A stretch of 64,000 nucleotides of DNA, from assembly GCF_019799945.1 (NCBI RefSeq), contig NZ_JABGCH010000001.1:310001-374000 (forward strand), written 5' to 3'. Positions 54,159 to 62,953 of this stretch are shown here, in pieces. The position numbers were made by a program, and so were the translations under genes. Within the stretch, counting starts at the first letter, position 1; every line of letters starts with the position of its first letter. The notes under the pieces were generated by a model that was given only the letters and a program-made list of their open reading frames with translations, was not told the DNA's origin and made no database searches. The DNA is from Modestobacter marinus (GTDB lineage Bacteria; Actinomycetota; Actinomycetes; Mycobacteriales; Geodermatophilaceae).

Positions 54159-55537
54159 CCTCCACGCCTGCTGAGCCACCACCCCAGCGCACCGGCATGT
54201 TCCGGTCGCTGAGCGTTCCCAACTTCCGGCTCTACGTCTCGGCCAACCTGGTCAGCCAGATCGGCACGTGGATGCAGCGCATCGGCCAGGACTGGCTGGT
54301 GCTGCAGCTGTCCGGGGACAGCGGCATCGCGCTCGGGGTGACCACGGCGCTGCAGTTCGGGCCCACCCTGCTGTTCAGCTTCTACGGCGGTGTGCTCGCC
54401 GACCGGTACGACAAGCGCCGGATGCTGCTGCTCACCCAGACCGTGATGGGCCTGCTCGCCCTGGGGCTCGGCCTGCTGGTCGCCGGGGACTCGGCCGCGC
54501 TGTGGCACGTGTACGTGCTGGCCGCGGCGCTCGGCGTCGCCTCCTCGCTGGACACCCCGGCCCGGCAGTCGTTCGTCTCGGAGATGGTCGGTCCCGAGCA
54601 CCTGGCCAACGCCGTCAGCCTCAACTCCACCGCCTTCAACGCCGCCCGGCTGATCGGCCCGGCGGTGGCCGGCGCGCTGATCGCGGCCTCCGGCGGCGAC
54701 ACCGCCCCGGCCTTCCTGGTGAACGCGGGGAGCTTCGCCACCACGATCGTCGCGCTGCTGTGCATGCGCACGGCCGACCTGCAGCCCAGCGCACCCGTGC
54801 CACGCTCCCGGGGGCAGCTGCGCCAGACGCTCACCTACACCCGGCAGCACCCCGACCTGCTGCTGGCCATGCTGCTGGCCTTCACCGTGGGCACCTTCGG
54901 CTTCAACACCCAGATCACCATCGCGCTCATGGCGCGCGAGGTGTTCGACCTCGGCGCCGGGGCGTTCGGCCTGCTGTCCACCGCGTACGCCGTCGGGTCG
55001 CTCAGCGGCGCGCTGCTGTCGACCCGGCGCAGCCGCCGGCCCCTGCAACGCTTCCTGGTCGTCTCCGCCGTCGTCTTCGGTGTGCTGCTGATGGTCAGCG
55101 GGCTGATGGGGAACTACTACGCGTTCGCCGCGCTGCTCATCCCCACCGGCGCGGCCGCGCTGGTGTTCAGCGTGGCCTGCAACAGCTTCGTGCAGCTGGG
55201 GGTCGAGCCGCAGATGCGCGGCCGGGTGCTCGCGCTGTACTTCATGTGCTTCATGGGCGGCACGCCGGTCGGTGCGCCGCTGATCGGCTGGATCTCCGAG
55301 CAGTTCGGCGCGCCGTGGGGCCTCATCGGGGGCGGGCTGGTGTGCGTCGTCGTGGCGGCCGGCGCCGGCGCGGTCCTGGCCCGCGGCCGGCACGTGCGGC
55401 TGGAGCTGCACGTGATCCCGCCGAGCCTGCAGCTGCACGTCGCACCGGCCGGTCCGGAGGGTGCGACGGCCGACCTGGCCGAGGAGGCCGTCGGCGAGGT
55501 CCCGGGCGAGCAGACGCCCCGCGACCGGGTGCGCTGA
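54155..55537 (+). CDS. MFS exporter (MFS_3/EntS-like), in operon with marR
   Basis: Predicted 460-aa transporter: FRSLSVPNFRLYVSANLVSQ near residue 15, WMQRIGQDWLVLQLSG, YGGVLADRYDKRRMLL, and ELFGAP-like later region IGWISEQFGAPWGLIGGG. About 11-12 helices; the C-terminal ~55 residues are polar. GTG 54155 overlaps the marR stop by 4 nt (GTGA), meaning coupled translation. Likely a drug or siderophore exporter; substrate unknown. Confidence 0.9.
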   Translation: MTSTPAEPPPQRTGMFRSLSVPNFRLYVSANLVSQIGTWMQRIGQDWLVLQLSGDSGIALGVTTALQFGPTLLFSFYGGVLADRYDKRRMLLLTQTVMGLLALGLGLLVAGDSAALWHVYVLAAALGVASSLDTPARQSFVSEMVGPEHLANAVSLNSTAFNAARLIGPAVAGALIAASGGDTAPAFLVNAGSFATTIVALLCMRTADLQPSAPVPRSRGQLRQTLTYTRQHPDLLLAMLLAFTVGTFGFNTQITIALMAREVFDLGAGAFGLLSTAYAVGSLSGALLSTRRSRRPLQRFLVVSAVVFGVLLMVSGLMGNYYAFAALLIPTGAAALVFSVACNSFVQLGVEPQMRGRVLALYFMCFMGGTPVGAPLIGWISEQFGAPWGLIGGGLVCVVVAAGAGAVLARGRHVRLELHVIPPSLQLHVAPAGPEGATADLAEEAVGEVPGEQTPRDRVR

Positions 55538-55608
55538 CCAGCGAGGTGACCGGTTGCGTTGAGCCGGTCACGTTGTGATCAAGGTCCCGGGAGTCGTACG
55601 GTCCACCC

Positions 55609-56157
55609 GTGCCCTCGGGAGGGTGGGTCTCCGCGGACGTCGGGACGTCGCTGCTGCGTCTCGGCGGTTCCGGCGCGCTCCTGATCGGCGGCTGCGCGGT
55701 GCTCGTGTTCGGGATGCGGTGGCTGCTCGGTGAGCTGCTGCGCCAGCGGGCGCGCCGGCGCCGGCGTCGCGCCCTGCCGCGCCACCCCGAGCGCCACCCG
55801 TCGCCCGCGCTCGCCCAGCGCCGCGCCCGGCACCCCTCCGCGCACCACTCGACCGGTCCGCTGCCGGTGAGCCCCCCGCAGACCGGGCCGCGGCCGGTGT
55901 CCCGGCCGCGCCGCCCCATCGAGGTCGTCGCCGCCGACCTGCGCCGGCTCACCCGGGAGCTGACGGTCGTGACCGGCGGCGGACCGATGACCCGGCGCAG
56001 CGGGCTGCTGGCCGCCTACGACGACGTGCTCGTCGAGGCCGCCGAGCTCCTGGAGGTCCCCGAGCAGCTCACCACCCAGCCGGCGGCCGCGCGCGAGTTC
56101 GAGCGGCGCCGGCTGCTCGCACTGCTGGCGGCCCGCGGGCTGGTGGTGGGCGACTGA
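55609..56157 (+). CDS. Conserved actinobacterial single-span protein
   Basis: Predicted 182-aa protein: a membrane helix at ~14-42 (LGGSGALLIGGCAVLVFGM), a basic Arg-rich linker, then a conserved C-terminal domain (VVAADLRRLTRELTVV ... AYDDVLVEAAELLEVPEQL) that I recognise as widespread in actinobacteria without a known function. GTG 55609 lies 6 nt after TACGGT (55597-55602), predicting a leaderless mRNA. Next comes the ThpR gene. Confidence 0.8.
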   Translation: MPSGGWVSADVGTSLLRLGGSGALLIGGCAVLVFGMRWLLGELLRQRARRRRRRALPRHPERHPSPALAQRRARHPSAHHSTGPLPVSPPQTGPRPVSRPRRPIEVVAADLRRLTRELTVVTGGGPMTRRSGLLAAYDDVLVEAAELLEVPEQLTTQPAAAREFERRRLLALLAARGLVVGD

Positions 56158-56189
56158 GCAGCTCCGCCGTCCCAGCGTCGGCGGGCCGG

Positions 56190-56735
56190 TTGTTCCTGGC
56201 CGTCGACCCCTCGCCGGAGGCGGTGGCGGCCCTCGACCACGCGCTGGAGCCGCTGCGCGCCGTGCCCGGTGGGCCGCGCTGGACCCCGCCGGAGCGCTGG
56301 CACCTCACCCTGGTCTTCCTCGGCGACGTCCCCGCGGCGGCGCTGGAGCCGCTGGTCCGCGCGGTCGCCCCGGTGGTCGCGGCGACGCCGCCGCTGTCGC
56401 TGCGGCTGGCCGGCGGTGGGCGCTTCGGCTCGCGCCGCCGTCCGGCGGTCTTCTGGGCCGGGCTGGACGGCGACGTCCGGCTGCTCGCCGACCTCGCCGA
56501 CCGTCTCGCCACGGCCGTGCGCGGCGTCGGCCTGCCGGTGGAGGAGCGGCCGTTCCGGGCGCACCTCACGCTGGGCCGCTGGCGCCCGGGGCAGCCCGCG
56601 GACGGCGACCTGCCCGAGCGGCTGGCCGGCACCCGCGGGCCGGTGTGGCCGGTGACCGAGGTGGTGCTCTGGCGCAGCCACCTCGGCCCGGCGCCCAGCT
56701 ACGACCGGGTGGCCGCCTGGCCGGTCGGCTGCTGA
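56190..56735 (+). CDS. thpR: RNA 2',3'-cyclic phosphodiesterase (ThpR/LigT)
   Basis: Predicted 2H phosphoesterase with both HxT motifs, WHLTLVFLGD near residue 31 and RAHLTLGRW near 125, which hydrolyse 2',3'-cyclic phosphate ends of RNA. Homology begins RLFLAVDPSPEAV. TTG 56190 is the first codon usable by standard rules but cuts off the first two family residues; CTG 56154, overlapping the previous TGA, would give 12 more. No ATG or GTG start is available. About 180 aa, normal for the family. Confidence 0.88.
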   Translation: MFLAVDPSPEAVAALDHALEPLRAVPGGPRWTPPERWHLTLVFLGDVPAAALEPLVRAVAPVVAATPPLSLRLAGGGRFGSRRRPAVFWAGLDGDVRLLADLADRLATAVRGVGLPVEERPFRAHLTLGRWRPGQPADGDLPERLAGTRGPVWPVTEVVLWRSHLGPAPSYDRVAAWPVGC

Positions 56736-56783
56736 ACGTCGCCCTCCACGGCACCGCCCCGAGCGCCGGACGGGGTCCTCCAC

Positions 56784-57752
56784 CTACCAGGCGTACTCCA
56801 TCGGCGCCGGCTTCCTGCCCGGGAAGATCTCGTCCAGCCGGTCGAGCTGCTCCTGCTCCAGCACGAGCGACGTGGCGCCGAGGGAGCCCTCGAACTGCTC
56901 CATCGTCCGCGGCCCGATGATCGGCGCGGTGACGCCGGGCCGGCTGAGCAACCAGGCGATGCCGACGTCGGCGGGCGCCAGGCCCCACGCCCGGCAGGCA
57001 TCCTCGTACGCCTCGATGGCCGGCCGGTGCTCGGCCAGCCGGGTCTGCGCCTGCTCGGCGCTGCGCCGGTCGCCCTCGGCCTCGGCGAGCACCCCGGCGA
57101 GCAGGCCGCCGTGCAGCGGGCTCCACGGGACGACGCCGATGCCGTAGTGCTGCGCGGCCGGCAGCACCTCCAGCTCGATGTCGCGGACCAGCAGGTTGTA
57201 GATCGACTGCTCGCTGACCAGGCCGGTGAAGTGCCGGGCGCGGGCGGCCTCGTTCGCGGCGGCGAGCTGCCAGCCGGCGTGGTTGGAGGAGCCGACGTAG
57301 AGCACCTTGCCCTGCGCCACCAGGGTCGCGCAGGCCTGCCAGATCTCCTCCCAGGGCGTCCCCAGGTCCACGTGGTGGAACTGGTAGAGGTCGATCCAGT
57401 CGGTGCGCAGCCGGCGCAGCGACGCCTCGCAGGCACGCACGATGTTGCGGGCGGACAGGAACGTGTCGTTCGGCCAGTCGGACATCGAGCCGTACACCTT
57501 GGTGCCGAGCACCGTGCGCTCCCGCCGTCCGCCCCCGGAGGCGAACCAGCTCCCGATGACCTCCTCGGTGCTGCCCTTGCCCTGGTCGAACCCGTAGACG
57601 TTGGCGGTGTCGAAGAAGTTCACGCCCTTGGCGGAGGCGCGGTCCATGATGGCGTGCGAGTCCTCGCGGCCGGTCTTCCAGCCGAAGTTCATGGTGCCCA
57701 GGCACAGCCGCGAGACGGACAGCCCACTGCGGCCGAGGTGCGTCTGGTCCAT
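56784..57752 (-). CDS. Aldo/keto reductase
   Basis: Predicted 322-aa NADPH-dependent TIM-barrel reductase. Motif RLCLGTMNFGW near residue 17; catalytic set Asp (FFDTANVYG), Tyr in the same motif, Lys in LGTKVYGSM and His in YQFHHVDLG. C-terminal NADP site: LSRPGVTAPIIGPRTMEQ. It is of the YajO/AKR11-like group; the substrate is not set by sequence. ATG 57752 starts MDQTHLGRSGLSVSRL; it is divergent from the thioesterase with 27 bp between. Confidence 0.92.
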   Translation of the reverse strand: MDQTHLGRSGLSVSRLCLGTMNFGWKTGREDSHAIMDRASAKGVNFFDTANVYGFDQGKGSTEEVIGSWFASGGGRRERTVLGTKVYGSMSDWPNDTFLSARNIVRACEASLRRLRTDWIDLYQFHHVDLGTPWEEIWQACATLVAQGKVLYVGSSNHAGWQLAAANEAARARHFTGLVSEQSIYNLLVRDIELEVLPAAQHYGIGVVPWSPLHGGLLAGVLAEAEGDRRSAEQAQTRLAEHRPAIEAYEDACRAWGLAPADVGIAWLLSRPGVTAPIIGPRTMEQFEGSLGATSLVLEQEQLDRLDEIFPGRKPAPMEYAW

Positions 57753-57779
57753 GGGGCCGAGCCTGGCACCCTGTCCGTC

Positions 57780-58604
57780 GTGCCGCAGACCGACCCGTCC
57801 ACCGCGTTCGACACCGCCACCGCCGTCATCCGCTCCGAGGGCGGGGGGCTGGTCGCGTCGCTGGACCCGGGCTGGGACGTCGGCGGCGGCGTGCTCAACG
57901 GCGGCTACCTGCTCGCCGTCGCCGCCCGGGCAGCGGTGCTCGAGTCGCCGCACGCGCACCCGGTCGCGCTGTCGGCCAGCTACCTGCGCGCACCGGCGGC
58001 CGGGCCGGTGTCGCTCACCGTCGTCCCCGGCCCCGGCGGCCGGACGCTCGCGCACTCCCACGTCGTCCTCTCCGACGCGACCGGCCCGGCGGTGACCGTG
58101 CAGGCGACGACGGCGACGCTCGGGGACGAGGTCCCGTCGTACGCCGCCCCGATGCCGGCGGCCACCCCGGTCGAGCAGTGCGTCTCCATCGCCGGGAACG
58201 CGCACCTGGCGCCGTCCGCGGTCAGCGTCCCCGGGTTGTCCCGCCGGGTGGAGACCAGGCTGGACCCGCTGACGTCGGGCTGGGCCGTCGGCCGGCCGGG
58301 GGAGGAGCCGCTGATGCGTGCCTGGCTGCGCTTCGCCGACGACCGGGAGCCGGACCCGCTCGCGCTGGTGACCTTCACCGACGCGCTGCCGCCCACGAGC
58401 TGGGCGCTCGGCCGGTTCGGCTGGGCGCCGACGGTGCAGCTGCAGGTGCTGGTGCGCGCGCTGCCGGCGCCGGGCTGGTGCCTGGTCGAGGCCCGGGCGG
58501 GGGAGATCGCCGGTGGCTGGCTCGACGAGGACTACCGGATCTGGGACGCCACGGGCCGGCTGGTCGCGCAGAGCCGCCAGCTCGCCCGGGCGCCGCGGGC
58601 CTGA
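57780..58604 (+). CDS. TesB-like acyl-CoA thioesterase (double hotdog)
   Basis: Predicted 274-aa protein. First hotdog ~20-115 has GWDVGGGVLNGGYLLAVAAR and LSASYLRAPAAGPVSLTV; second hotdog ~160-268 ends DYRIWDATGRLVAQSRQLA, the standard thioesterase-like finish. The family hydrolyses acyl-CoA esters of unknown chain here. GTG 57780 is taken by homology. The gene pair of AKR and thioesterase shares a very short intergenic segment. Confidence 0.88.
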   Translation: MPQTDPSTAFDTATAVIRSEGGGLVASLDPGWDVGGGVLNGGYLLAVAARAAVLESPHAHPVALSASYLRAPAAGPVSLTVVPGPGGRTLAHSHVVLSDATGPAVTVQATTATLGDEVPSYAAPMPAATPVEQCVSIAGNAHLAPSAVSVPGLSRRVETRLDPLTSGWAVGRPGEEPLMRAWLRFADDREPDPLALVTFTDALPPTSWALGRFGWAPTVQLQVLVRALPAPGWCLVEARAGEIAGGWLDEDYRIWDATGRLVAQSRQLARAPRA

Positions 58605-58632
58605 CCGACGTCCGGCCGGTCCGCGGGCGCGG

Positions 58633-59433
58633 TCAGGGGCGCGCGGGCTCCGGCTGGTGGTCCCGCGACCGCGGGCTCTCCCGGGTGCCCGCCGCCGGGT
58701 CCGGGCCGGCCAGCCGCCGCGCGAGGACCAGGGCGAACACGAAGAGCCCGAGGGCGAAGGTCAGCTCCGGCCATTCGCCGAAGGTGACGACCGGCCCGAT
58801 CTCGACCGAGGACACCCAGATGAAGCGGATCGCCCGGTAGGCGAAGAGCAGCCCGAAGCAGCTGGTGACGAACAGCGGCGGGGAGAGCAGCCGCAGCACC
58901 CGGGCGCGCACGAGCGGCCGGTCCGTGCGGGTCAGCCACGGCAGCACGAGCCCCGCGGCGCCGAGCACCAGCTGCAGCCAGTTGCCGATCCGCTGCACCG
59001 GGAACGCGGTGATGTTGTGGATGTTGGTCTCGTTCTGGTGGTTCACCGCGGCCAGCTCGCTGGGCGTGCTCCAGTCGAAGATCCGCTGTCCCCAGGAGAT
59101 CTCCTCACCGGCGATGCCGAAGATCCCGAGCGCGCCGATGGCGAGCAGCAGGCAGCCGAGCCGGTCCCCGCGCCGGGCCGACCGCCAGGCGGCGACGGCG
59201 AAGAGCACCGAGGCGAGGGCGAACAAGGTGACCTGGACCCACTCCAGGGGCCCGTCCTCCCGCACGAGCGCGGTGAACAGCGGTCGGTGCAGCAGGGTCG
59301 CCGCCACGACGACGGCGCCGACCACCGGCAGCCAGAAGACCGACCGGGAGACCCGCTGGTCCACCTCCTCGACCCGGGCGTCGCGGGCGACCTCCCGCAG
59401 GGTCGTGTGGGTCAGCGTGGCGATGCTCGTCAC
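58633..59433 (-). CDS. Multi-span membrane protein with GEEISWGQR motif
   Basis: Predicted 266-aa membrane protein with about six helices. The conserved feature is GIAGEEISWGQRIFDWSTP near residue 110, followed by NETNIHNITAFPVQ, characteristic of an uncharacterised actinobacterial family. GTG 59433 has GAGGAG upstream and begins MTSIATLTHTTL. The Glu-Glu-x-Ser-Trp segment in a loop suggests an active site or binding motif, but no reaction is known. Confidence 0.7.
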   Translation of the reverse strand: MTSIATLTHTTLREVARDARVEEVDQRVSRSVFWLPVVGAVVVAATLLHRPLFTALVREDGPLEWVQVTLFALASVLFAVAAWRSARRGDRLGCLLLAIGALGIFGIAGEEISWGQRIFDWSTPSELAAVNHQNETNIHNITAFPVQRIGNWLQLVLGAAGLVLPWLTRTDRPLVRARVLRLLSPPLFVTSCFGLLFAYRAIRFIWVSSVEIGPVVTFGEWPELTFALGLFVFALVLARRLAGPDPAAGTRESPRSRDHQPEPARP

Positions 59434-59585
59434 CGGTGGTCTCCTCAGGTCCGTGCCACCCGGGACGCGTCGTGTGCATCGAGCAGCGCACAAGGATGTC
59501 CACCGGCGATCCGGGGGGAGAAGTGCTGCCGGGCCCGGGCCACCCGGCCGGGTGATCGACGGGAACCCGGTGAGCGGAGCGCCGC

Positions 59586-62288
59586 TCAGGCGTCCTGGCG
59601 GAGGACGGTGGCCGGGTCGGCCCGGTCGGCGGCGCGCTGCGCGTAGAGCGCCGCGAGCGTCGCGACGGCGAGGACGACGACGGCGCTGCTCGCCACGGCC
59701 GCCCACGGCAGGTCGAGCAGCGGGGTCGGCGGCCGCAGCAGGTCGACGTCCAGCCGCCGGTACACCAGCGCCACCGCGGCGGCGGCGAGCACGCTCCCGA
59801 GCACCAGCCCGGGAACCGCCACCCCGGCGAGCTCGGCCACCAGCGACCGCAGGTGCGCGGTGCGGGCCAGCCCCAGCCGGCGGGCCATCACGTAGCCCGA
59901 GACGCGGCTGCGGGTGCGCGCCTCCAGGTACAGCAGCAGGCCGCCGACGGCGATCACCCCGACGAACACGGCCAGCGCCGAGAGGTAGCCGAAGGTCCAG
60001 GTGATGCCGAGGAAGTTCGCGTTGGTCTGGACGAGCCCCGGCTCGATCTGCCGGCTCACCCGGCCGCCGGCGTCGACCAGGGCGTCGATCGCCGGCCCGG
60101 CCGGGCCGTTGGTCCAGATCTCGGCGACCGGTGCGGCCCCGGCGGTGCGCTGCACGTCCGGCAGGCGGTCGGCGGCCACCAGCACCACCGGTCCGGCGCT
60201 GCGGTCGCCCGGCAGCACGCGGGCCTGGGCGACCACCTCCGCGGGCACCGGCAGCCGGCCCAGCCGCAGGTCCGGGTCGCCGGCCGGCAGGCCGGCGGCG
60301 ACCACGGGGACCCGGCCGTCCACCGCCGGGCCGTCGAGGGCGGCGACGAGGTCGGCCAGCGGCTCGTCGGCGAAGGAGTCGTCCCAGAACGCCGTCCCCG
60401 CGAACGTGTCGGGGTCGACGGCGAGCACCTGGACGTCGGTCCGGCGTCCCTCGGTGGCCGCGCTGCCCACGTAGCGCACCACGTAGGTGCCCACCGCGGC
60501 GATGGCCGGGGTGGGCGCGAACCGGGAGACCGAGGTGACCGCCCGGGTGGCACCGATCTGCACGCCGACCTTGGCGTCCAGGGTCGCCTGGGAGCTCGCC
60601 GTCAGGGTCGCGGTGTACCCGAGGACGGCGACCGGCAGGGTCACCGCGACCAGCAGCGTCGCCGTGGCCGGGCGGGCGGCGGCCAGCCGGTTGACGGCGA
60701 GGAAGACCGCGGGCGAGCGGCGCCCGGCCCACCGGCGCAGCCGCGGCAGCAGCGCGGTCAGCAGCCGGCCCAGCAGCACGGCCGCCCCCGCCGTGGCCAG
60801 GAGGGGGAAGGCGACCAGCAGTCCGTTGACCTGGGCGACGCCGCCCTCGCTGACGACGGCGTCCCGGTCCTGCAGGAGCACCCAGCACCAGACGGCCGCG
60901 CCCAGCAGCGCCAGCTCCCAGGGCACCCGGGCCGGCCAGTGCGGGCCGTGCCCCAGCGGCCGCTCGGCCGTGCTGCGGGCCCGGAGCCCGGCGACGACGG
61001 CGGCTGCCCCCAGCCCGACGACGAACGCGGCGACCCCGGCCCAGCCGGCGGCCGTCGTCGCCGACGGATCGAGGTCGTCGGCCGGACCGAGGGCCGCGAT
61101 CAGCAGCCGGGACGCCGCCCAGCCCAGCGCGGCGCCGGCCAGCGCGGGCACCCCGAGCTCCAGCGCCGCCTTGCCGGCCAGCGGCACCGGCCCGACGCCG
61201 CGGGCGGCCAGCAGCCGCACCTCGGCGGCCCGGCGGTCGGCCCAGAAGCTTCCGGCCGCGGCCACGAGCACCACGGCGAGCAGCGCGCCCGCCACCGCCA
61301 CCGGGACCACCGGCCCGCGCAGACCGGACGCGATCCGCTGCCCGCCGGCCAGCGCGGCAGCGAGCCGGTCGTCGACCCCGCCGCCGGTCCACGTCGGCGG
61401 GGGAGCGGCGGTCGCGGCGGTCAGCGCCCGGTGCTCCTCGGCGAGCAGTTCCCGCGTGCGGGCGGCGGTCAGGGACGCGGCGTCGGTGGGCACCTGCTCG
61501 ACCACGGTGAGGAACCCGGCGCCGACGGCGACGCGGTGGAACGTCGCCTCGTCGGTGGCCAGCGCCAGCGCCGGCGGGGGGACGTCGCTGGAGGCCCGGT
61601 TCAGGAAGAGGTCGTCCCAGTCGCACCAGTAGGCGCCGGGATCGGTCTCGAACAGGTCGGTGTAGATGCCGGTGACGGGGACCGGCACCCCGGACAGCAT
61701 GATCTCCTCGCCGACGGCGGCGTCCGCGGCCGCGGCGTAGGAGGCCGGCAGCCACACGCCCGGGCCGGGGGTGGAGTCCAGCACCTCGACCCGGCGGGTG
61801 ACGTCGGGCCGCCACAGCATGGTGGCCGGCTGGCTCACCGCCTCCCCGGACGGCGACCGGACGAGCATCCCCGACTGCTGGTTGCCGCTCGCGCCCAGCG
61901 CCCGGTCGACCAGCAGCACGCGCCGGCTCTCCCGGCCCTGCGCGGCCCAGCCCCGCCGGAGCGCGTCGGCGTCGGCGGCGACCTGCTGCGGAGTCCGGCC
62001 GGTCAGGCCGCTGAGGCTCCCGCCGGTCGTCTGCCAGCCGGCCTCGGCGCACTGCGGCGCGAGCTGCTGCTGCAGCGCGGCGGAGCGGGCCGAGGAGAGG
62101 AACAGCGGCGCGGAGGCCAGCGCGCAGGCGAGGACCGCGGTGGTGACCACGACCGCGACCACCGCGGCCGGCTGCCGCAGCCCGAGCAGCGGCGCGCGGG
62201 TCCAGGGCGCCAGCCGCCACAGGGCGGCCCGCCGTCCTCCGGACCCCGCCGTCGTCCCGCTCCGCCGCAGGCGGGTCAGCTCGCTCAC
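59586..62288 (-). CDS. FtsX/MacB-type ABC permease, large
   Basis: Predicted 900-aa permease. N-terminal helix ~35-57, a periplasmic region to ~340, two membrane blocks (~345-450 and ~470-560), a second large external domain ~590-750, and a final FtsX-like four-helix end (~755-880) with YLEARTRSRVSGYVMARRLG. Duplicated MacB-like layout usual for actinobacterial exporters of this size. GTG 62288 overlaps the upstream ATPase stop by 4 nt. Substrate unknown; likely moves lipids or peptides from membrane to outside. Confidence 0.85.
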   Translation of the reverse strand: MSELTRLRRSGTTAGSGGRRAALWRLAPWTRAPLLGLRQPAAVVAVVVTTAVLACALASAPLFLSSARSAALQQQLAPQCAEAGWQTTGGSLSGLTGRTPQQVAADADALRRGWAAQGRESRRVLLVDRALGASGNQQSGMLVRSPSGEAVSQPATMLWRPDVTRRVEVLDSTPGPGVWLPASYAAAADAAVGEEIMLSGVPVPVTGIYTDLFETDPGAYWCDWDDLFLNRASSDVPPPALALATDEATFHRVAVGAGFLTVVEQVPTDAASLTAARTRELLAEEHRALTAATAAPPPTWTGGGVDDRLAAALAGGQRIASGLRGPVVPVAVAGALLAVVLVAAAGSFWADRRAAEVRLLAARGVGPVPLAGKAALELGVPALAGAALGWAASRLLIAALGPADDLDPSATTAAGWAGVAAFVVGLGAAAVVAGLRARSTAERPLGHGPHWPARVPWELALLGAAVWCWVLLQDRDAVVSEGGVAQVNGLLVAFPLLATAGAAVLLGRLLTALLPRLRRWAGRRSPAVFLAVNRLAAARPATATLLVAVTLPVAVLGYTATLTASSQATLDAKVGVQIGATRAVTSVSRFAPTPAIAAVGTYVVRYVGSAATEGRRTDVQVLAVDPDTFAGTAFWDDSFADEPLADLVAALDGPAVDGRVPVVAAGLPAGDPDLRLGRLPVPAEVVAQARVLPGDRSAGPVVLVAADRLPDVQRTAGAAPVAEIWTNGPAGPAIDALVDAGGRVSRQIEPGLVQTNANFLGITWTFGYLSALAVFVGVIAVGGLLLYLEARTRSRVSGYVMARRLGLARTAHLRSLVAELAGVAVPGLVLGSVLAAAAVALVYRRLDVDLLRPPTPLLDLPWAAVASSAVVVLAVATLAALYAQRAADRADPATVLRQDA

Positions 62289-62953
62289 CGCGGCGGGCCC
62301 TCGGTGATCCGCCCGTCGCGCATCGACAGCACCCGGTCGGCGCGCGCCCAGGCGATCTCGTCGTGCGTGGCCACCAGCACCGCGGCGCCGTCCCGGGCGG
62401 CGCCGGTGACGGCGTCCAGCAGCCGGTCGGCGGAGCCGCGGTCCTGGTGGGCGGTGGGCTCGTCGGCCAGCAGCACGCCCGGGCGGAGCAGCAGCGCGCG
62501 GGCGACCTCGGCCCGCTGCTGCTCGCCGAGGGAGGCCTGGTGGGGGTAGCGGTCGGCGAGGTGGTCGAGGCCGAAGTCGGCCAGCAGGGCGGAGGCGCGT
62601 TCCCGCTCGGCGGCAGCGGTGCCGCGCAGTCGGGCGGGGAGCAGCACGTTGTCCAGCAGGCTCAGGTCGGCGACCAGGCCCAGCGCCTGGGGGACGAGTG
62701 CCAGCTCGGGCCAGCCGAGCGTGTCCGGACGGCGGTCGGCCGGCCACCCGCGGTACGCCAGCCGGCCGGCGTCGGCGGTCTCCCAGCCGCACAGCAGGGC
62801 CAGCAGCGTGCTCTTGCCCGAGCCCGACGGCCCGACCAGCGCCACGAACTCCCCGGCGGCCACGGCCAGGTCGGCCCCGGCCAGGGCGAGGACGGTCTCG
62901 GCGTCGCGCCGGTACCGCTTCACGAGACCGGTGCCGGTGAACCCGCCGGTCAC
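62285..62953 (-). CDS. ABC transporter ATPase (second, degenerate signature)
   Basis: Predicted 222-aa MacB/LolD-type ATPase. Walker [21 protein letters not shown] region LALVPQALGLVADLSLLDNV, signature ASLGEQQRAEVARALLLRPG (LGEQQ in place of LSGGQ), Walker B VLLADEPTAHQD and H-loop VATHDEIAWA. GTG 62953 overlaps the previous ATPase stop by 4 nt. The altered signature suggests an asymmetric ATPase pair with the upstream gene. Confidence 0.92.
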   Translation of the reverse strand: MTGGFTGTGLVKRYRRDAETVLALAGADLAVAAGEFVALVGPSGSGKSTLLALLCGWETADAGRLAYRGWPADRRPDTLGWPELALVPQALGLVADLSLLDNVLLPARLRGTAAAERERASALLADFGLDHLADRYPHQASLGEQQRAEVARALLLRPGVLLADEPTAHQDRGSADRLLDAVTGAARDGAAVLVATHDEIAWARADRVLSMRDGRITEGPPR

